The notes below the pieces were generated by a model. It worked only from the letters and a program-made list of their open reading frames with translations. It searched no databases and was not told the DNA's origin. A program made the translations under genes and the position numbers. Shown here one piece after another: positions 35,448 to 48,940 of a stretch of DNA of 64,000 nt. This stretch comes from Marchantia polymorpha subsp. ruderalis (lineage: Eukaryota; Streptophyta; Marchantiopsida; Marchantiales; Marchantiaceae): assembly GCA_037833965.1 (NCBI GenBank), contig AP031352.1, positions 30,754,501 through 30,818,500 on the forward strand. The letters run 5' to 3'. Positions within the stretch are counted from its first letter, which is position 1, and every line of letters begins with the position of its first letter.

Positions 35448-35525
35448 TAGTGGGTAGGAAGAGCTCGGGGCATCCCAGAAGACTTGTAGTGGGTAGGAAG
35501 AGCTCAGGGCATCCCAGAAGACTTG
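35448..35525. repeat. 39-bp tandem duplication
   Basis: A 39-bp unit (35448-35486) is repeated directly at 35487-35525 with a single G/A difference. Confidence 0.95.
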
Positions 35526-38500
35526 GATGAGTGAGACATGTAAGACACATCCGGGTAGTGGAGCTTATGCAAAGGGCTGTTTGATCAGACCCCAAGCAGG
35601 TCAGCACATTACAATAAAGCATCAGATGACTAATTGGAATTCTACATCAGATTCTGAGGCCGAACAATCCATGTCAAAGCAATATCCACACAATTTAGCA
35701 AGGTTCCGGTGAATCGAGTGGCAAAAGACATGGTGGAACAGTCAAACTCACTGGGGGGAGGCCTCGATCATGGGCAGCTGCTGACACGATTAGCCGCAAC
35801 ATCCATAAGCATGCTCAAGAATGGGACGCACAGAAAGGGATAAATAACAACAATTTGTTCCTCGGGGAGAAGCACCAGTCGAGCATACTCTGACTTTGAA
35901 GCAGGTCCCTACACACGCAAAGATTGACTTCGACTCAAGTACATCTATGCCTGCCAACTACCCCCTACCTACTTTCTTACAAATAAAACCGAAACAGATG
36001 AAGCCTCTCTCGAAAGCACGTCCCGTTCATCATGCACTGAGGTTTGTCATCGACAGGAATCCAGCTGATCAGCTTCGTTCTCTCCTCGGGTCATCTTACC
36101 AATAGTGAACCAGCCAGACAGGAAGACCATCGGCCGGCCAGCTTCATGCCAAAACAAGTGTCCGCATCTCTATACTTCGTCGAGCATGAGTTCAACAAGG
36201 AACCTGAGCACACAATCCTTGCATCCTTTTTTAGTATAGCAATGTCAAACCTTCGAAAATAGCAAAACCTCATGTCACTGACTGTCAACATGCCGTCACT
36301 GTGTACTTCTCAAACGTACTAAAATTTAGCAGCCTTTTAGCATCCGTTCGACGTTTTCACCTGAGCTCTGAAGAAGTGAAAAAACGATCAAAAAATGCTT
36401 GAAGTGTGGCGAAGAAATAAATTTGGTAAATAGATTACAAACCGATGAGGGAAATTTTGGGAATAATTTACCGAGAAAAAATGATCTTATTTACTCATCT
36501 GATTTAGAACTGCGCGATGTAATCATGTGAAGAACAATTCCGGATTTTATAGACTTGTGTTCAGAATTAGAAACCTTAATAAAAAACATTTCTCCTCCTT
36601 TGTTTCCTAATTAGGCCTGCCAAATCGGGACTTGTACTTGGGAAAAGTTTCTTACCTTTTCTCCCTGATTGAGTGTGGGCAACAGGAGAATTGTTATTAT
36701 GCCCACATCAGTGATGACTTATGACTTTGGTTTCAGCCTGGTTATGTTGCCTTGTCATGTCATGCCATGCCTTCGGTGTAGCACACTGAACGTGAATCCT
36801 TTCTGGACTTATGTCATTTTTGGGGGCAAATAAGTTTGGGATACCCTCATAAATAACTGAGCATACTGAGATCTCCGCAAAAATATAAAATGCTCAATTT
36901 GACTGTGTTTTATTCGTCAACTTCATAAAGATGAAGCATAAAAAAGCTTACAAGAAGATCCCGATCGTCATCCATGAAACTCAAGCGCCTGAACGTCCAT
37001 TATATTTAGTGTACATCTACATATATACTTTCGAACCTTTTTATATTGGAATAGTAAACTAAAATTGAAACAAATGTCAATTGTTCAACCTTGTGCTTCA
37101 GTGATAACTTTCGAACTTCCTCGCATGGAATCAATATCTTCTGAAGCAATTTGGAGTCCTATTTACTGTATAAATGTGGCTTACAAAACATTGTCAACAG
37201 CTAAATCTAAGTGATCTTAAACGTTGAGGTGAATGACATGAATCAGATGAACCTTAAACTAAAAATGATGAAAATGGCCAATGGGTTTCATAAGAAGTTC
37301 TGGCTTATGTAAATTTCTGCAAACTTTAACGCATTCCACGTAAATGTTTCAGTAAGGACATGTGAATCTCTTGTGTACTTGAGTAGTTTTATAAATTTGG
37401 GATTGTGGATTATATAACTCATCCAAAACAACTCTGTTATAATCACGTGAAGTTTGATGGGTACCGGAAGAAACAACGCCGGGCTCTTGAAACTTTGTGG
37501 GTTATAAACCATTCCCGAAACAAGCTAGACCACCCTCGATATATGACAGGAACTTAATGTTTCTCTCAGGTTTGGACTATTGTCATAGGGTTTATATCAA
37601 CTGTCATTGTCCACAACGTTTTTATGTGTTTTATGACCCTGTTCACTACAGGCCGTAAAATACAAAGGGAACGGGGAGTGAGATTACGGGGAATCGCTCA
37701 TTCCCCGTCCCTTACTTCAAGGGTTTCATATGAAAGTCCCCAAAGTATTTTGTATCTCTATTTGGATACATACGCGAGGTTAGTGGAGTGATGTATACTG
37801 ATTCATCAAGGATCAGCTTCATTTATCGAGTTAGTCCAAACATGTTGGAAAATCAAACTAGGGATTTGTACCTCGGTTACTGATGTAAGCCTTCGCAAGT
37901 CATAACATAATTCATGGTCTACCTTCAATGACCACGGGATATATAAAATTGCAATGAACTAATCATGACAATATGCAACTTCGAGTTCATTTCCACGTAA
38001 ACATGAAATGTATTGGAAGTAGCACATTGCATGAACAGTGAGGCATACGTGCAAAATAAAAAACTGAACTACAATCCCAGAACTCGTTATCATTGTCGCC
38101 TCTCGCTGTTTGCATCTTCATTTCACTTTCACCGAGACATTGGGGTGAAAAGCATCCAAATGTGAAGAGACCTCAGTTTTTGGTGTCTTGCGCTGGAATC
38201 CTTGACCCAAGGGATAGGGTGGGGATGGGATGGTCTTTTTTATGACGTGAGCAGTATTGATGAAGTTTGTGACGGTGGCACGACGCATCCATTAATGAGA
38301 GCCCGGAGGCCTCGTTTTCAGTCATAAATTCCGACAGTCTCCATATCCTTGAACGTGCCCCTTCTGTGTCGTTGTCCCCATCCGGGTGACCGGATGGAGG
38401 ACATGACGCTCCACTGATCGTAGATCTGTGACCCGCTCCCGCAAAGCGTCCTACACGGTCACCAGGTCAGAATCAGAAACTCGAATTTCGTCAATGATCC

Positions 38501-41499
38501 GAAACCTGCGCTTGAAAAACAGAGCAATCTAAATTTGATAATAGAACGTGTGCTGAGTGGGGGATAAAAACCAATGGGAATACCCCCAAGATAGAAAGAG
38601 AGGAGACATAGAAAATGTTGGGAATGAAACCAAGCAAGGGAGGTTAGTATGGCATCATAATTAATATAATATTCAAAAAAATGATATATTTATATATAGA
38701 TTAGTTCTAATTATCACGATCACTCATTTTACACCTCATTCTATAAATGTCACCAAGACGTTTGGATACGAATTTGATCCCCTAGAAAGAGAAGCATTTG
38801 TTTCGGATATTGAAATATTTTTAGAGAAATGGCAGTAAACCCTCATCCAACTAGTTTCAAATATTAGTAGGAAACCAGATCCAATAACATCTCTATGGGA
38901 AATATATTACATATATTCTAATATCTCAATGAAATTAGGTAAATGATTTCTATATTATATGATAATATAATAATAATTTTATAATTAAATAATTCCATAT
39001 ATATATATAGTAATGGATAAATGATTTTCTAATTTATTTATGTGATAACAATGTATGACTTCAAAAATATGGAAGCAAAGAGATTAGAAGGAGTCAACGT
39101 TCATTCACGGAGATTACTTCATCCTGGGCCATCAATTTCGAGTTTCATGAACAGAGGGAGATGGCATCAGGCACCACTCACTTGGGGACCTGTGCCCGCG
39201 GAAAAACGAAATCGGATGCATGCATTAAAATAAATGGACTATCCTCTTGAAGCAAAACAGTAGCCGAGGGAATGAAAGCAGTTGGGTCGAAGTTATGAAC
39301 AGATGTTTCGGGTCCTCGACGTTTCATGGTACCGATTTCAATAGCTTCATGTCATCTGCATGGGCCCCCACGACGGTCGAGTACGTACCCTGACCTAGGC
39401 CCAGACCCAGACCGCGGTGTGGAGCTTACTTACTATGGTCACGACACACTTCCCCGGACTCCGATGGACGATGTCAGGTCGTTACCACCAACTACGCCGC
39501 TAAGTCCTAACTCCTCCTGCCCTGCCCGATGTCGTGAATATTTCATTTCAGTGCTCGGGGTCAGAAATCATGTCGGAAGGCTGGAAAAATCTACCCTATA
39601 TGAACTTGTATATAAACTATGCGCGTTGCATGTCCATTCTAAGCTAACGCTTTGCAGACATTTGACATTCATCCACAGGGTTTGTGGCTGAGGATTATGA
39701 GGCGAGTTCTTTAAGTTCGAGGTGGGAAAAGTACAACGCAGTGGTTGGATTGAGTTCCTTTATGGCTGGGCTTAGCTTTTGTGGCTCCATCACTTTTCGA
39801 ACCAACAATAACAACATACGTTTATTGCTGCTCGGGTATAAAAGTGATTTGGAGCAATAATATAAGAAATAAAGAAACATGAAGTTGTTCAGGTTTTCTG
39901 CTCATACGGTGGAGACTGCAAGTACAGTACTTGGACTTGTGAAGTTTATCTCGCTCGAAGCCTTGTCCTATTGAGGCCAAGCACTCATGTTTTAGGCAAC
40001 AGTGAAAATAATTTCGTACTTCAAAAGATACATCATATTAAATCGTGAGACCTTCTAAGAACCAACTTCGTCTTAACTTCTGTTAGATGAGATATCAATC
40101 TCCCCGCATAAATCTCCACAGCAGCTGCAGATTGCGCAAGATTTTCCCCTTCGAAGACATACTTGCATAATGTCGACAAATTCCTCCCATTGGAATCTAC
40201 TTGAATGACATTGGAGCGAAATTTCAGAGATCAGATTTACGAAATACGGACGAGCATACCGAGTATCATTTGAAAACGAGAATTGAATGATTTCACTGCG
40301 CAGACCCAGTGAAGCGGAGGTGAGCTGAGCCCAGCAGCCCCAGCTTAGATGAGCCTTGCCTGACCTGAACTGACCACAGTGCTGTACACAGTACGGTCCG
40401 ATGCCTACCGGATGTGCCAAGTACGAGATGTACTCCTCCGTTCCGCCGATAGAAAAACACGACATCGAGCTGAAGCAGGTCTTCAGCTCTTTGGTGAGAT
40501 TCAAAGGCGAGCTCGATCAGGACGAGGACTCGGTGTCAATAATATTGCGCCGGCCGGCAGGCAGGCGCTTCTGACGAAGCAAATAACGAGGGACCGACTG
40601 CGAACGGGTCGTGTCTCGTATGGCCCACTTCCACCGCGACGGTCGCTTTGGGCCACCGTCACATGAGGACGATGTGAAGGCCCGTCGTTGTAGCGTCGAA
40701 AACATGACTACCGGTTGGGACTGGTAGCGCACATGTACAGGTCGCAATCAATCGACTGTGCACGTTGAGCTCAAGTCATGAAGCTCGTGCGGATTCGGGC
40801 GAGCTGATTTGACCGAGTCAGTGACTGGGTCCCACGTCGGGGGGCGCGGTGGAGTGAAGTCGAGTCGCGTCACATCGCACTGCGTCGCGTCGCGGCGGGA
40901 TGGGACGTCCTTTTCTCCACTGTACTTGTGGAACGCGGGAAAGGTACGACGACCGGATCGCGACTCGGGGGCGGCGAAGGTCGCGAGGGACCTTTCGAAG
41001 CTGGACGAGCTCATCCCTCCAGATCCGAGTCGTCACGACGAATCTGCGCCAGAAGAAACTCCATTCTCCCTTCGGCGCGGGCCCAGCCCTCAACACCCTC
41101 CGCCGGGTACCGCCCCCGTGGTCCCCTCATGATGCCCCCAGAGTTCCCCCCAACCCGACTCACTCATCCCCGGCCCCCGCTGCTGGGCCTGCCGAACGTT
41201 TCCACCCCGAAACGGATCGCTGCAAATCCGGGCGTGCCAACTGCGGGCGCCCGACCTTCCTTCCCCTCCTCCCAACCCCCGCTCGTCTCATCCAGTTCTC
41301 GACCTGTACGCACTCTTCCCAGACGTTCGAGCAGCCGTTAGGAAGTTGGAGTTTTGTCTTACGTGACGGAGTTTCCTTAAACGGCGCTGGGTGACTTCGA
41401 CTTCGACTTCGGCGACACCGAGAGCGAAAGCCGTGACGAGGCCGGTTCGGGAAAAGCGGTTGGTCTCACAGTTAAGTCACCCGGACGAAGCAAGAGAGT

Positions 41500-41548
41500 A
41501 AAGTGAAGTAAAGTAAAGTAAAGTAAGGTAAAGTAAGGTAAGGTAAGA
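41500..41548. repeat. 5-bp tandem repeat AAGTA/AAGGTA
   Basis: AAAGT, AAGTA and AGGTA units repeat about nine times, a simple satellite of the promoter-side GC region. Confidence 0.8.
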
Positions 41549-42387
41549 GCGAGACCGGGCTCGGAACGCGACAGATCTGGAAGGTTCTCTAATTTTGGAG
41601 GTGACTGCCCCGAGAGGGCGTGGTATGGCCGGACTGTCCGTTGAGGCGAGCGGAGCGCAGCGGAGTGGGGCTGCAGGAGTCCAAAGGTCCAGTGGCACTC
41701 TGTCGATCTAATCATGGCCGGGTTTGGTTCGAACCGAACTCGCCTCCCTGGTCCTCGATTGCGCGGGGGAGGGCGGGTGACGATTCCTCGGAAGAGAATA
41801 TCCGCCTCCCCCGGACTATCATCATGCTGCTGGCAGGGAAAGGCTTGTCGTGTCTGGCCGAGCGCTTAATTAGCGCAGATCCGACGGCGCCGATGCGATC
41901 CGGAGGAGGACATTCTCATGTGATTCGATTACACTATAATATCGACCCATTATGCCCCAGAGCGTCTTAGTGTCGAGGAGAGTGCGTCCGACGGCCGTCC
42001 GAGGCTATCGTCGCCGTCGCCGTCGCCGTCCGGGGCCTATCGAGGGGAAAGGCGGAAGTCCCCGTCGTCTGGCTCGAGGTGAACTGATCCGAGACGATCT
42101 GAGCTGAGCCCGAGCTGCGTCGATCGGAACGGGGCGGCCGTGGCTGACAAACCCGGGCGCCATGAAGTTCCGGTGCAAAATCAAGAGATTAAGGTAAGCT
42201 CAGGTTAAATGCGGAAATTGAGAGTAAATAATAATATACAGTTATATGAGTTCAGAAGTAAGAGATCCTACAAGCAGCAGCAGGGCCTTAGTGACTATAC
42301 AGTAGCGAGGAGATGGAAGGAGACGGACGGAGATGGAATGAATATCGGTGCGAGTAGTGGAGGAATAAGTGGGTTGCTTTGTGTGGA

Positions 42388-42480
42388 GCGGAGGGGAGGG
42401 GAGGGGAGGGGAAGGGAAGGGAAGGGAAGGGAAGGGAGGGGCGAGGAAGGAGAGAGAGAGAGGGGGGAGAGGGAGTAGAC
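42388..42480 (+). repeat. Purine-only GGGGA/GGGAA tract upstream of LRX
   Basis: Almost uninterrupted G/A sequence of pentameric units followed by a GA run. It lies roughly 0.6 kb before the LRX start codon, in the probable promoter or 5' UTR. Such tracts are common near plant promoters and may bind GAGA-type factors. Confidence 0.8.
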
Positions 42481-43060
42481 TGAAGCTGAAGACGTGTGGG
42501 TCAGAGGCGGGAAGGGGACAGACAGTGGGGGGAGGGAGGGGGAGGGGGGTGAGAAAGAACGCAGCAGAACAAACCGCAGTGGGGCGCAGCGGGGTAGTAC
42601 ATCTCTCTCGGGGCGATTCTTCTCCTGAGGAGGTGCAGTGCAGAGCAGAGAGCAGAGATCAGGGAGCAGGGAGCAGAGCAGTGCGATTCTTCACGCTCAC
42701 ACTCCATAAGCAGGAGCGGCGCTGCTGGTGCACTGTGGACAGCAAGCAGCTTCGACCCTGCCCGCCGGAGGTGGTCATGCTGGAACTATAGCTGCCTGCT
42801 TCCACTTGCTCGAGGCATATCAATTCGGGAGAGGGGCGGGAGAAAGAAGAAAAGCGAAGCGCGGAGCGACAGAAGCAGAAGCAGCGACGAGAGGCGAAGA
42901 GCAGAGAGGTCAAGCCCAAGAGAAAAAACCGCCCGCCGAACTACATTGAGAGGGAGAGCTTGAAAGATCTGTTCGCTTGGATTCGTTTGTTTCGAAGGCG
43001 CTGCATTGACAGGACCTTTAGCGTACGTATAGAGTTTGGAGCGTCACGACGTTTTCCCCG
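42481..43060 (+). promoter_or_regulatory. Probable LRX 5' UTR/promoter
   Basis: GC- and purine-rich sequence leads directly to the LRX ATG at 43061. No clear TATA box was seen, and the transcription start cannot be placed. A stretch of 140 codons open through here is a shadow of purine-rich composition. Confidence 0.35.
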
Positions 43061-45224
43061 ATGAGGGGCGCAGGAGGTGTCCGGTGTGTACACCTGCTTG
43101 CGCTAGTATTTGCCACATTGGCTCTACAAGCCGCAGCCACCTATGGAGGCCAGAACTCGTGGGACCGAGGTAAGCCTCCTCCGAGCGCCTCGAATGAATG
43201 TGCCGCAGCCGCTGAGCTGCTGCTCTTGGCAGCTCACCTTTTTCCTTTCGGAGTGAAATCAGATTTTAGTGACTTCGATAGTTCTTCCCTGGAGTGTCTC
43301 AAATTATGTGAATGGAGCTCACAGCCTCGAGCTGGGTGTCTCCTTGGTCTTCTCGCGGGTCCGAGCTGTGCTTCTTCTCGGAGGCTTCGAGAGTGACCGC
43401 CCAAGGCCGTGGACTCGAGACCTCCCAGAAGCTGCATTGTGGAAGCCATCAGGCCGTACGTCGTGACGGCCGTGAGGAATTTCTGGTCCGTGAAAAACGT
43501 CGAGTGGGACTCAAGCTGCGGCTTTTTCCTGCCTTCGGATCAATGTCGTCGTCATTGCGCTTCTCATTGTCGTCAAGCCTGTCTGTACGAACCGTTCGTG
43601 TTTCTGAAAGTTCCCCGATGTCTCGATGAGCTCGTCTGCTCGATAGTTTAATCAAGTATATTTTAAACCCTATCTTCTCGTTGCGCGATGAGCGTGAAGG
43701 GGTCACAGACAGTGCTCGCTGTATCTTGACGTCACTTCTCTTTTCGTTTCCTCACGGGCTGGGATTTTGTGGTTGTTCGTCGCAGGTGCATATGGCGGAT
43801 ATAATGGATACAAACCTTACAAGAAACACTGGGAGAAGAAGCAATCGTATGACCCCTTGGCCAGCGCTTTCTATGCGCTGCAAGCGTGGAAGCAGGCTAT
43901 CACCAACGATCCTCAGGGGATCACGGACACATGGGTCGGACCCGACGTGTGCAAGTACAGGGGTATCTTTTGCGAGGCAATAGATCCGAATGATCCCTAC
44001 AAGCAGGTGGTGGCCGGTATTGATTTGAATCACGGGGGGCTGTGCGGGACACTCCCAGAGGAGCTCGGATACCTGACGGATCTGGCGCTCTTCCACATCA
44101 ACTCCAATCTCTTCACAGGAAGTTTGCCCATGTCGTTCAAAAATCTTGTGAAGCTGTCCGAGCTCGATGTCAGCAACAACCAATTTTACGGCTACTTCCC
44201 CGCAGTGGCCCTGAGTTTGCCCAGCCTGATCTTTCTGGACATCCGTTTCAACAAATTCTACGGTCCAATTCCGCCGCAGGTGTTCGACAAGAATCTGGAT
44301 GCTTTGTTCGTGAACAACAACGAATTCGACTGCCAGATTCCTTCGAACCTCGGCAGCTCGCCGGTGTCGGTCGTCGTGCTGGCCAATAACAAGCTGGTGG
44401 GCGAGATCCCCAGGAGCGTGGGCAACATGTCGCAAACATTGAACCAGCTGGTGTTTTTGAACAACTCAATTTCCGGAATGCTGCCTTCGGAGATCGGTCG
44501 ATTGGACTCCGTCGACCTATTCGACGTCAGCGTGAACGATTTGACCGGACAGCTGCCGAACACGCTGCAGAACATGAGCAGCTTGCAAATCTTCAACGTG
44601 GGCGAGAATCAGCTCTTCGGCAACATCACGGAGAACATTTGCGGTCTGCCTCAGGTCCAAAATCTGACGTTCCGAGATAACTTCTTCACCGGGGAAGCCC
44701 GGCTCTGCTTCGAAATCACGTACCCTCCTCGCAATGCCATCGTCGACGTGAGCGGCAATTGTATCCCCGGACTCGACAACCAGAAGCCTCCTTCTGTCTG
44801 CGGCGCCTTCTTCGGCACGGGCTCGTCGCCCTCGCCTCCTGCTCCCATCCCTCCCATGACCCCTTCTCCTCCTCCCCCTGTCTACACGCCATCTCCTTCT
44901 CCTCCACCTCCTCCTCCTCCATCGCCCCCTCCTCCATCTCCATCTCCCCCACCTCCTCCTCCCCCATCCCCACCTCCACCTCCTCCACCCGCCTACACTT
45001 ACCCACCATACTACAGCAGCCCAGCGCCAGCTTCTCCTCCTCCTCCACCATCTCCCGTGTACACAACCCCGTCGCCTCCTCCTCCATCGCCTGCCTATCA
45101 ACCGCCGCAATCACCTCCCTACGTACCATACTCGCCATCTCCACCCACAGGCGTGCCTCCCTACAACGGACATTGGGTCAACCCAACTCCACCACCTCCA
45201 CCATCGCCGACAGGACCGTGCTAG
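43061..45224 (+). CDS. LRX: Leucine-rich repeat extensin (LRX family), 515 aa, two coding exons
   Basis: Exon 1 is 43061-43169, a 617-bp GT-AG intron follows, and exon 2 is 43786-45224; the join splits the glycine codon at residue 37. Residues 1-26 are a secretory signal peptide (hydrophobic LLALVFATLALQAAA). Residues about 62-110 are the LRX N-terminal domain (ALQAWKQAITNDPQGITDTWVGPDVCKYRGIFC). About ten plant-type leucine-rich repeats follow to about residue 345 (LxxLPxELGxLTxL, GEIPxSVGNM). Then comes a cysteine hinge (GNCIPGL...PPSVCGAFF), and from about 382 to the end an extensin tail of SPPPP-type blocks with Y residues. LRX proteins sit in the cell wall, bind RALF peptides and wall polymers through the LRR, and control growth of rhizoids, root hairs and pollen tubes. 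No frame damage is seen. This is the best-supported gene of the window. Confidence 0.95.
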
Positions 45225-48200
45225 GCGAGCGCATTGTTTCCATACCTACGTAATTTTGTGGCATCCACACCCCTTCCTCAGTTCCCCGAGACCACACCGA
45301 GATGCCTCGGAGAAGAAGCTCGAGAGAGCTTGTCGGCGAGGAGCAGCAGACGAGGGGACGACTGGCGTCGAGCGGCGGGGGATTCGGCGCTGATACACAG
45401 TGCGCGCTGGATCTGGCCCGCTGCGAGTTCGATGGGGGGTGCAGGAGCTTACAAATCCCACTGGACCGGCCGTGGGGACGGATCCGACAGTGTGATGAAA
45501 TGAGACCATGGCTACAATCGCACACGGCCGGAGCGGTGTTGTTAATTAAAAAATTTCGTGTTTAGATCAGGAGCAAACAGGGAGTTAAGTTAGATAAGCT
45601 GGGTACTATTTCATCATATTCTTCTTGGCCAAGTTTCGAGGTGATGAATGAACATACTACCAGGTATAGGATTGTGATTTTTCGGTGGGGTGGCTCGGTG
45701 TTACTACCTAAGGCGAGAACATTTCATTCATTAGGCTCACCCCCATATGGTACAACTCCGATTTCGCCCTGTTGCGGTGTAATCATTCTATCATAGACTC
45801 TTAGACCTTAGTCTTGTTTCAATTTTACTCATTGACAATCAGTCCGATCATAACTTACTGTGACCGATGTAATTTTCTTTAGTAACATTTCGTTTTCGTC
45901 GAGCCATTTTATACGCTCGGAATCCGCAAACGCTTAGCCTGGATTTCTGTTTCGGTCTCGTCTTCGTTTCGGTGCTCTTTCCCAGGTCTAGATTCGCCTC
46001 TCTTTCTTGCCTTTGCCTGCTTGCCGAGCTCCGTCATAGACAGATCTCATATAGCACGAGGTTTCTGGAACGCCATGCTCTTCTCGTTCAGGCATTTCGT
46101 CCGTCTTCGTTTTGTGAAATTGACGATTGGCGTCACCTCGTTGCGGTAAATGGAACGTGTGCTCTCTTCTTCTGTACCCGGAGATTCATCTGAACTCCCG
46201 AGCGGGTGGTTCTTCAGGTCTGTGCCTGTACAATGCATGTCGTCGGTTGGTAGTTACAATTGATACGAGGAGCATGATTTCGGATTTCGAATTCTTTCTT
46301 CTGAGCGGTTGTCCGGGCAAGTACAGAGTGCGTGAGTCTCATGGAAGTCGATCGGCTACGGGCGAACGACCGCCATCGCCTTTGTTGAAGTATTAAGCAA
46401 CGCAGTGCCTCGAGGCCTTCTTTCTTCGGGCCGGCCGTCTGGACGGAAGGACTGATGAGGAGCCGGCGTCTCCCTCCATTGGCCGCCTGATTGTGTTTCA
46501 GCTCGCTCTGAGAGTATCGACACTGTCGGATCTTGCTGGTACTGCGATAAATGATCCAGGCCTCGCGTATTGATGAGGAAATCAGAACGCGGGACGAGGA
46601 CAGTTATTGGGGAGCAGTTGTCTTCCCTGCCGCAGCTCGATTTCAAATCCTTTGGCGTCTGCCATCTTCACGAGACTTTCAATCACCACCGAAAAGCATG
46701 GCGACGCAGTAACACCGAGCTGGGAATCGGTTGCCCGCCTTGTCTCTTGCTGGACCCGCCATAACCAGCGCAGCCCCGGCGTGGGAGTCCACCACCATGG
46801 GCCAGTTGGCAGCCCAGCCAGCCAGCCAGCCCTCGGGGCAGACATCTCCACGGGCGTCCCTGGCAATAATGGACCGCGACACGGGACTGGTAACGGAGCA
46901 TGTGTGGAAAGCTTCTCCCGGGACGTGAATGTGCGTCCCTATCTTGAGGAGGATAAGTCCAACGAGCCACATGGACGCCGAGCGGCCATCGCCTTCGTGA
47001 TTGCCTGCGCTGCGTGCCGAACGTAGTTCTGTCTCTCCATCCTCGTAGCTCTCTGACACAGCGAGCGTAAGGCTTTTACTCGGCGCCCTATATTTGGTCC
47101 CCCGCGAGCCGATGCCCAGACCCCGTGTCCCAGTCCAGGCTGGTTAAACTCCTCCTAGATGCAACACCCAGTTACCCCGTGGGGCAGTCCATGTCACAGC
47201 GATCAAGGCCCCGGTCGATCTGAAACATGGCTCCTAAATTGGGGAATTATTAAATCCTGGTGATCATTATTCCAACCATAGCACCATCAATCACTCCCAA
47301 CCCCTGTCCCGACGGTGTGGAGGTCGTCACCATCCTCTCGGTGTTGTACCGGGATGGATATGGACATAGAAGATGATACCGCAGACACAGTTCGAGTTCA
47401 AGTTGCCCTTCTTTTCTAATCTTACGGAGACGTGAGCCTCCACGCTGAGTACAGTCGCCGTCCTTGCATTCAGGCTGCCCATGTGCCGAAAATGAAGGGG
47501 CACTTCCAGTCCCTCCAACCACTTCCAACTGCCATGAGTAATTAGAGCTGTGTCGGAAAGAACGTGAAGATCTCGCAATATGGGAGAAATTCGAATCGGG
47601 GCCCTGACCTGACCTGACCCGACCCTTCCAGTCCTGCCCGTCCCCCTGCCCCCATCAATCCGACTGGCGGCCTCTGAACAGGAAGTGGAGCATCGAGGAA
47701 CTATTGCATGAACAGAGAAACAGAGGAACAGAGATTGTGAGTGTCTGTGGAAGTTGGAACCTGAAGAGAGGACAACCACCCTTCTTACCATCTCGCAAGT
47801 CGCAATCACAAGACGTGTGACCTCTCTCCATTACGCGGTTGACGATACAATCCCCGGGCCTGGCACACCGCCAGGCTCCAGAATCGTACCGTGGTATCGA
47901 TCTCTGCAGAAATGATAGGTACGAGTATAGTTCTTCCTGGGACGGGACTGTAGATCCAAGTACACTGAAGCCCGAACAGGAGCGAGAGCTACTCTCACAG
48001 CACGATGGGCGAAAAGGACAGATTCATCATCTCTCTGTTCTGCAAGATTTTGTTACCAAAATCCTACCAGCAGGCCGCTGCCATACACGATAACTCGCAG
48101 GTATGTCGAGAATTTCGTTATGTTCCCAGTCCCCTGATAGTTACCACGGCACATCGGGCCAAAGGCATCAGTGGCAAGCTTTTCCAAAGTGGAGGAGCTC

Positions 48201-48940
48201 TCTGTATTGTATGATAGTCGGCGATGGTGCACAGGAAGGAAGGAAGGGAGGGTGTACTGGGTCGAATCACTGCCCAGATCAGGTCATTAACATAGTCCAG
48301 AGCTGTGTTGATCCTCGGGGGCCCGGAGCTAGCACGAAGTACATGTTCGCGTCCGGAGATAACTATTTCCGGATCAGATCAGCTCCGAATGACTGTTTCC
48401 CAGTCAGGTCGCAGCTCGGAAGCGGCACAGTGGCTTGATTGATCCCCGCATAGCATGATTATCAAGTACGCGTCTATTAAATCCACTGCTCGCTCTGGAT
48501 CGGATCAGGCGCAGTATCTCCATAATCTTCCGGACACACTCCAGCTTGGCCCATTCAGGCTCACACCAAACCTGCAGAGCGTCTTCCCTCCACCGTCTTG
48601 GCTCGAGTACAGGTCATCTGTCTCGACATATACAGCAGACGGACGCCCTTCGCTCATACCTGTAATTTGTTGACTTGCAGGCTCGGCAGTATCTCGACTT
48701 TTGTCACTGCCCTCGACTTTTGTCTCTGCCATCCAATGTCGGAAACAGGATGTCACTGTCTGATCAGCAGAAGCCCCAACACATGAAAGGTTCGATTGAG
48801 TACTTCCATAGCCCACCTCACATTACTTCGTAAACCCATGCACTTCCTATGTACTGACTATACTCTCGGACAAGCGATGCCAACATGACGGGGAACAAGT
48901 AGATGAGAGATGAGAGTATACTTGGAGCAAGGGATTCTTT
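45225..48940. other. LRX 3' flank and intergenic DNA
   Basis: The LRX 3' UTR must begin here; no unambiguous polyadenylation site was identified. The rest holds overlapping short frames on both strands (46.3-47.1 and 47.3-47.8 kb) without recognisable domains. Confidence 0.45.

Larger units (their letters stand above)
34031..42200. other. Intergenic, no supported gene
   Basis: The first part is AT-rich; from about 40.4 kb it becomes GC-rich (CpG-dense, many overlapping open frames on both strands at 40.7-41.7 kb). Those frames are compositional. The GC-rich part may belong to the upstream regulatory region of the LRX gene, but no motif proves it. Confidence 0.4.

Noticed and set aside
40809..41394. 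GC-rich open frames on both strands upstream of LRX
   Set aside because: Six-frame openness is due to high GC; no family similarity and no consistent start.
44517..45144. Minus-strand Arg/Trp-rich and Glu-rich frames opposite the LRX tail
   Set aside because: They are mirror images of the proline codons of the extensin domain.
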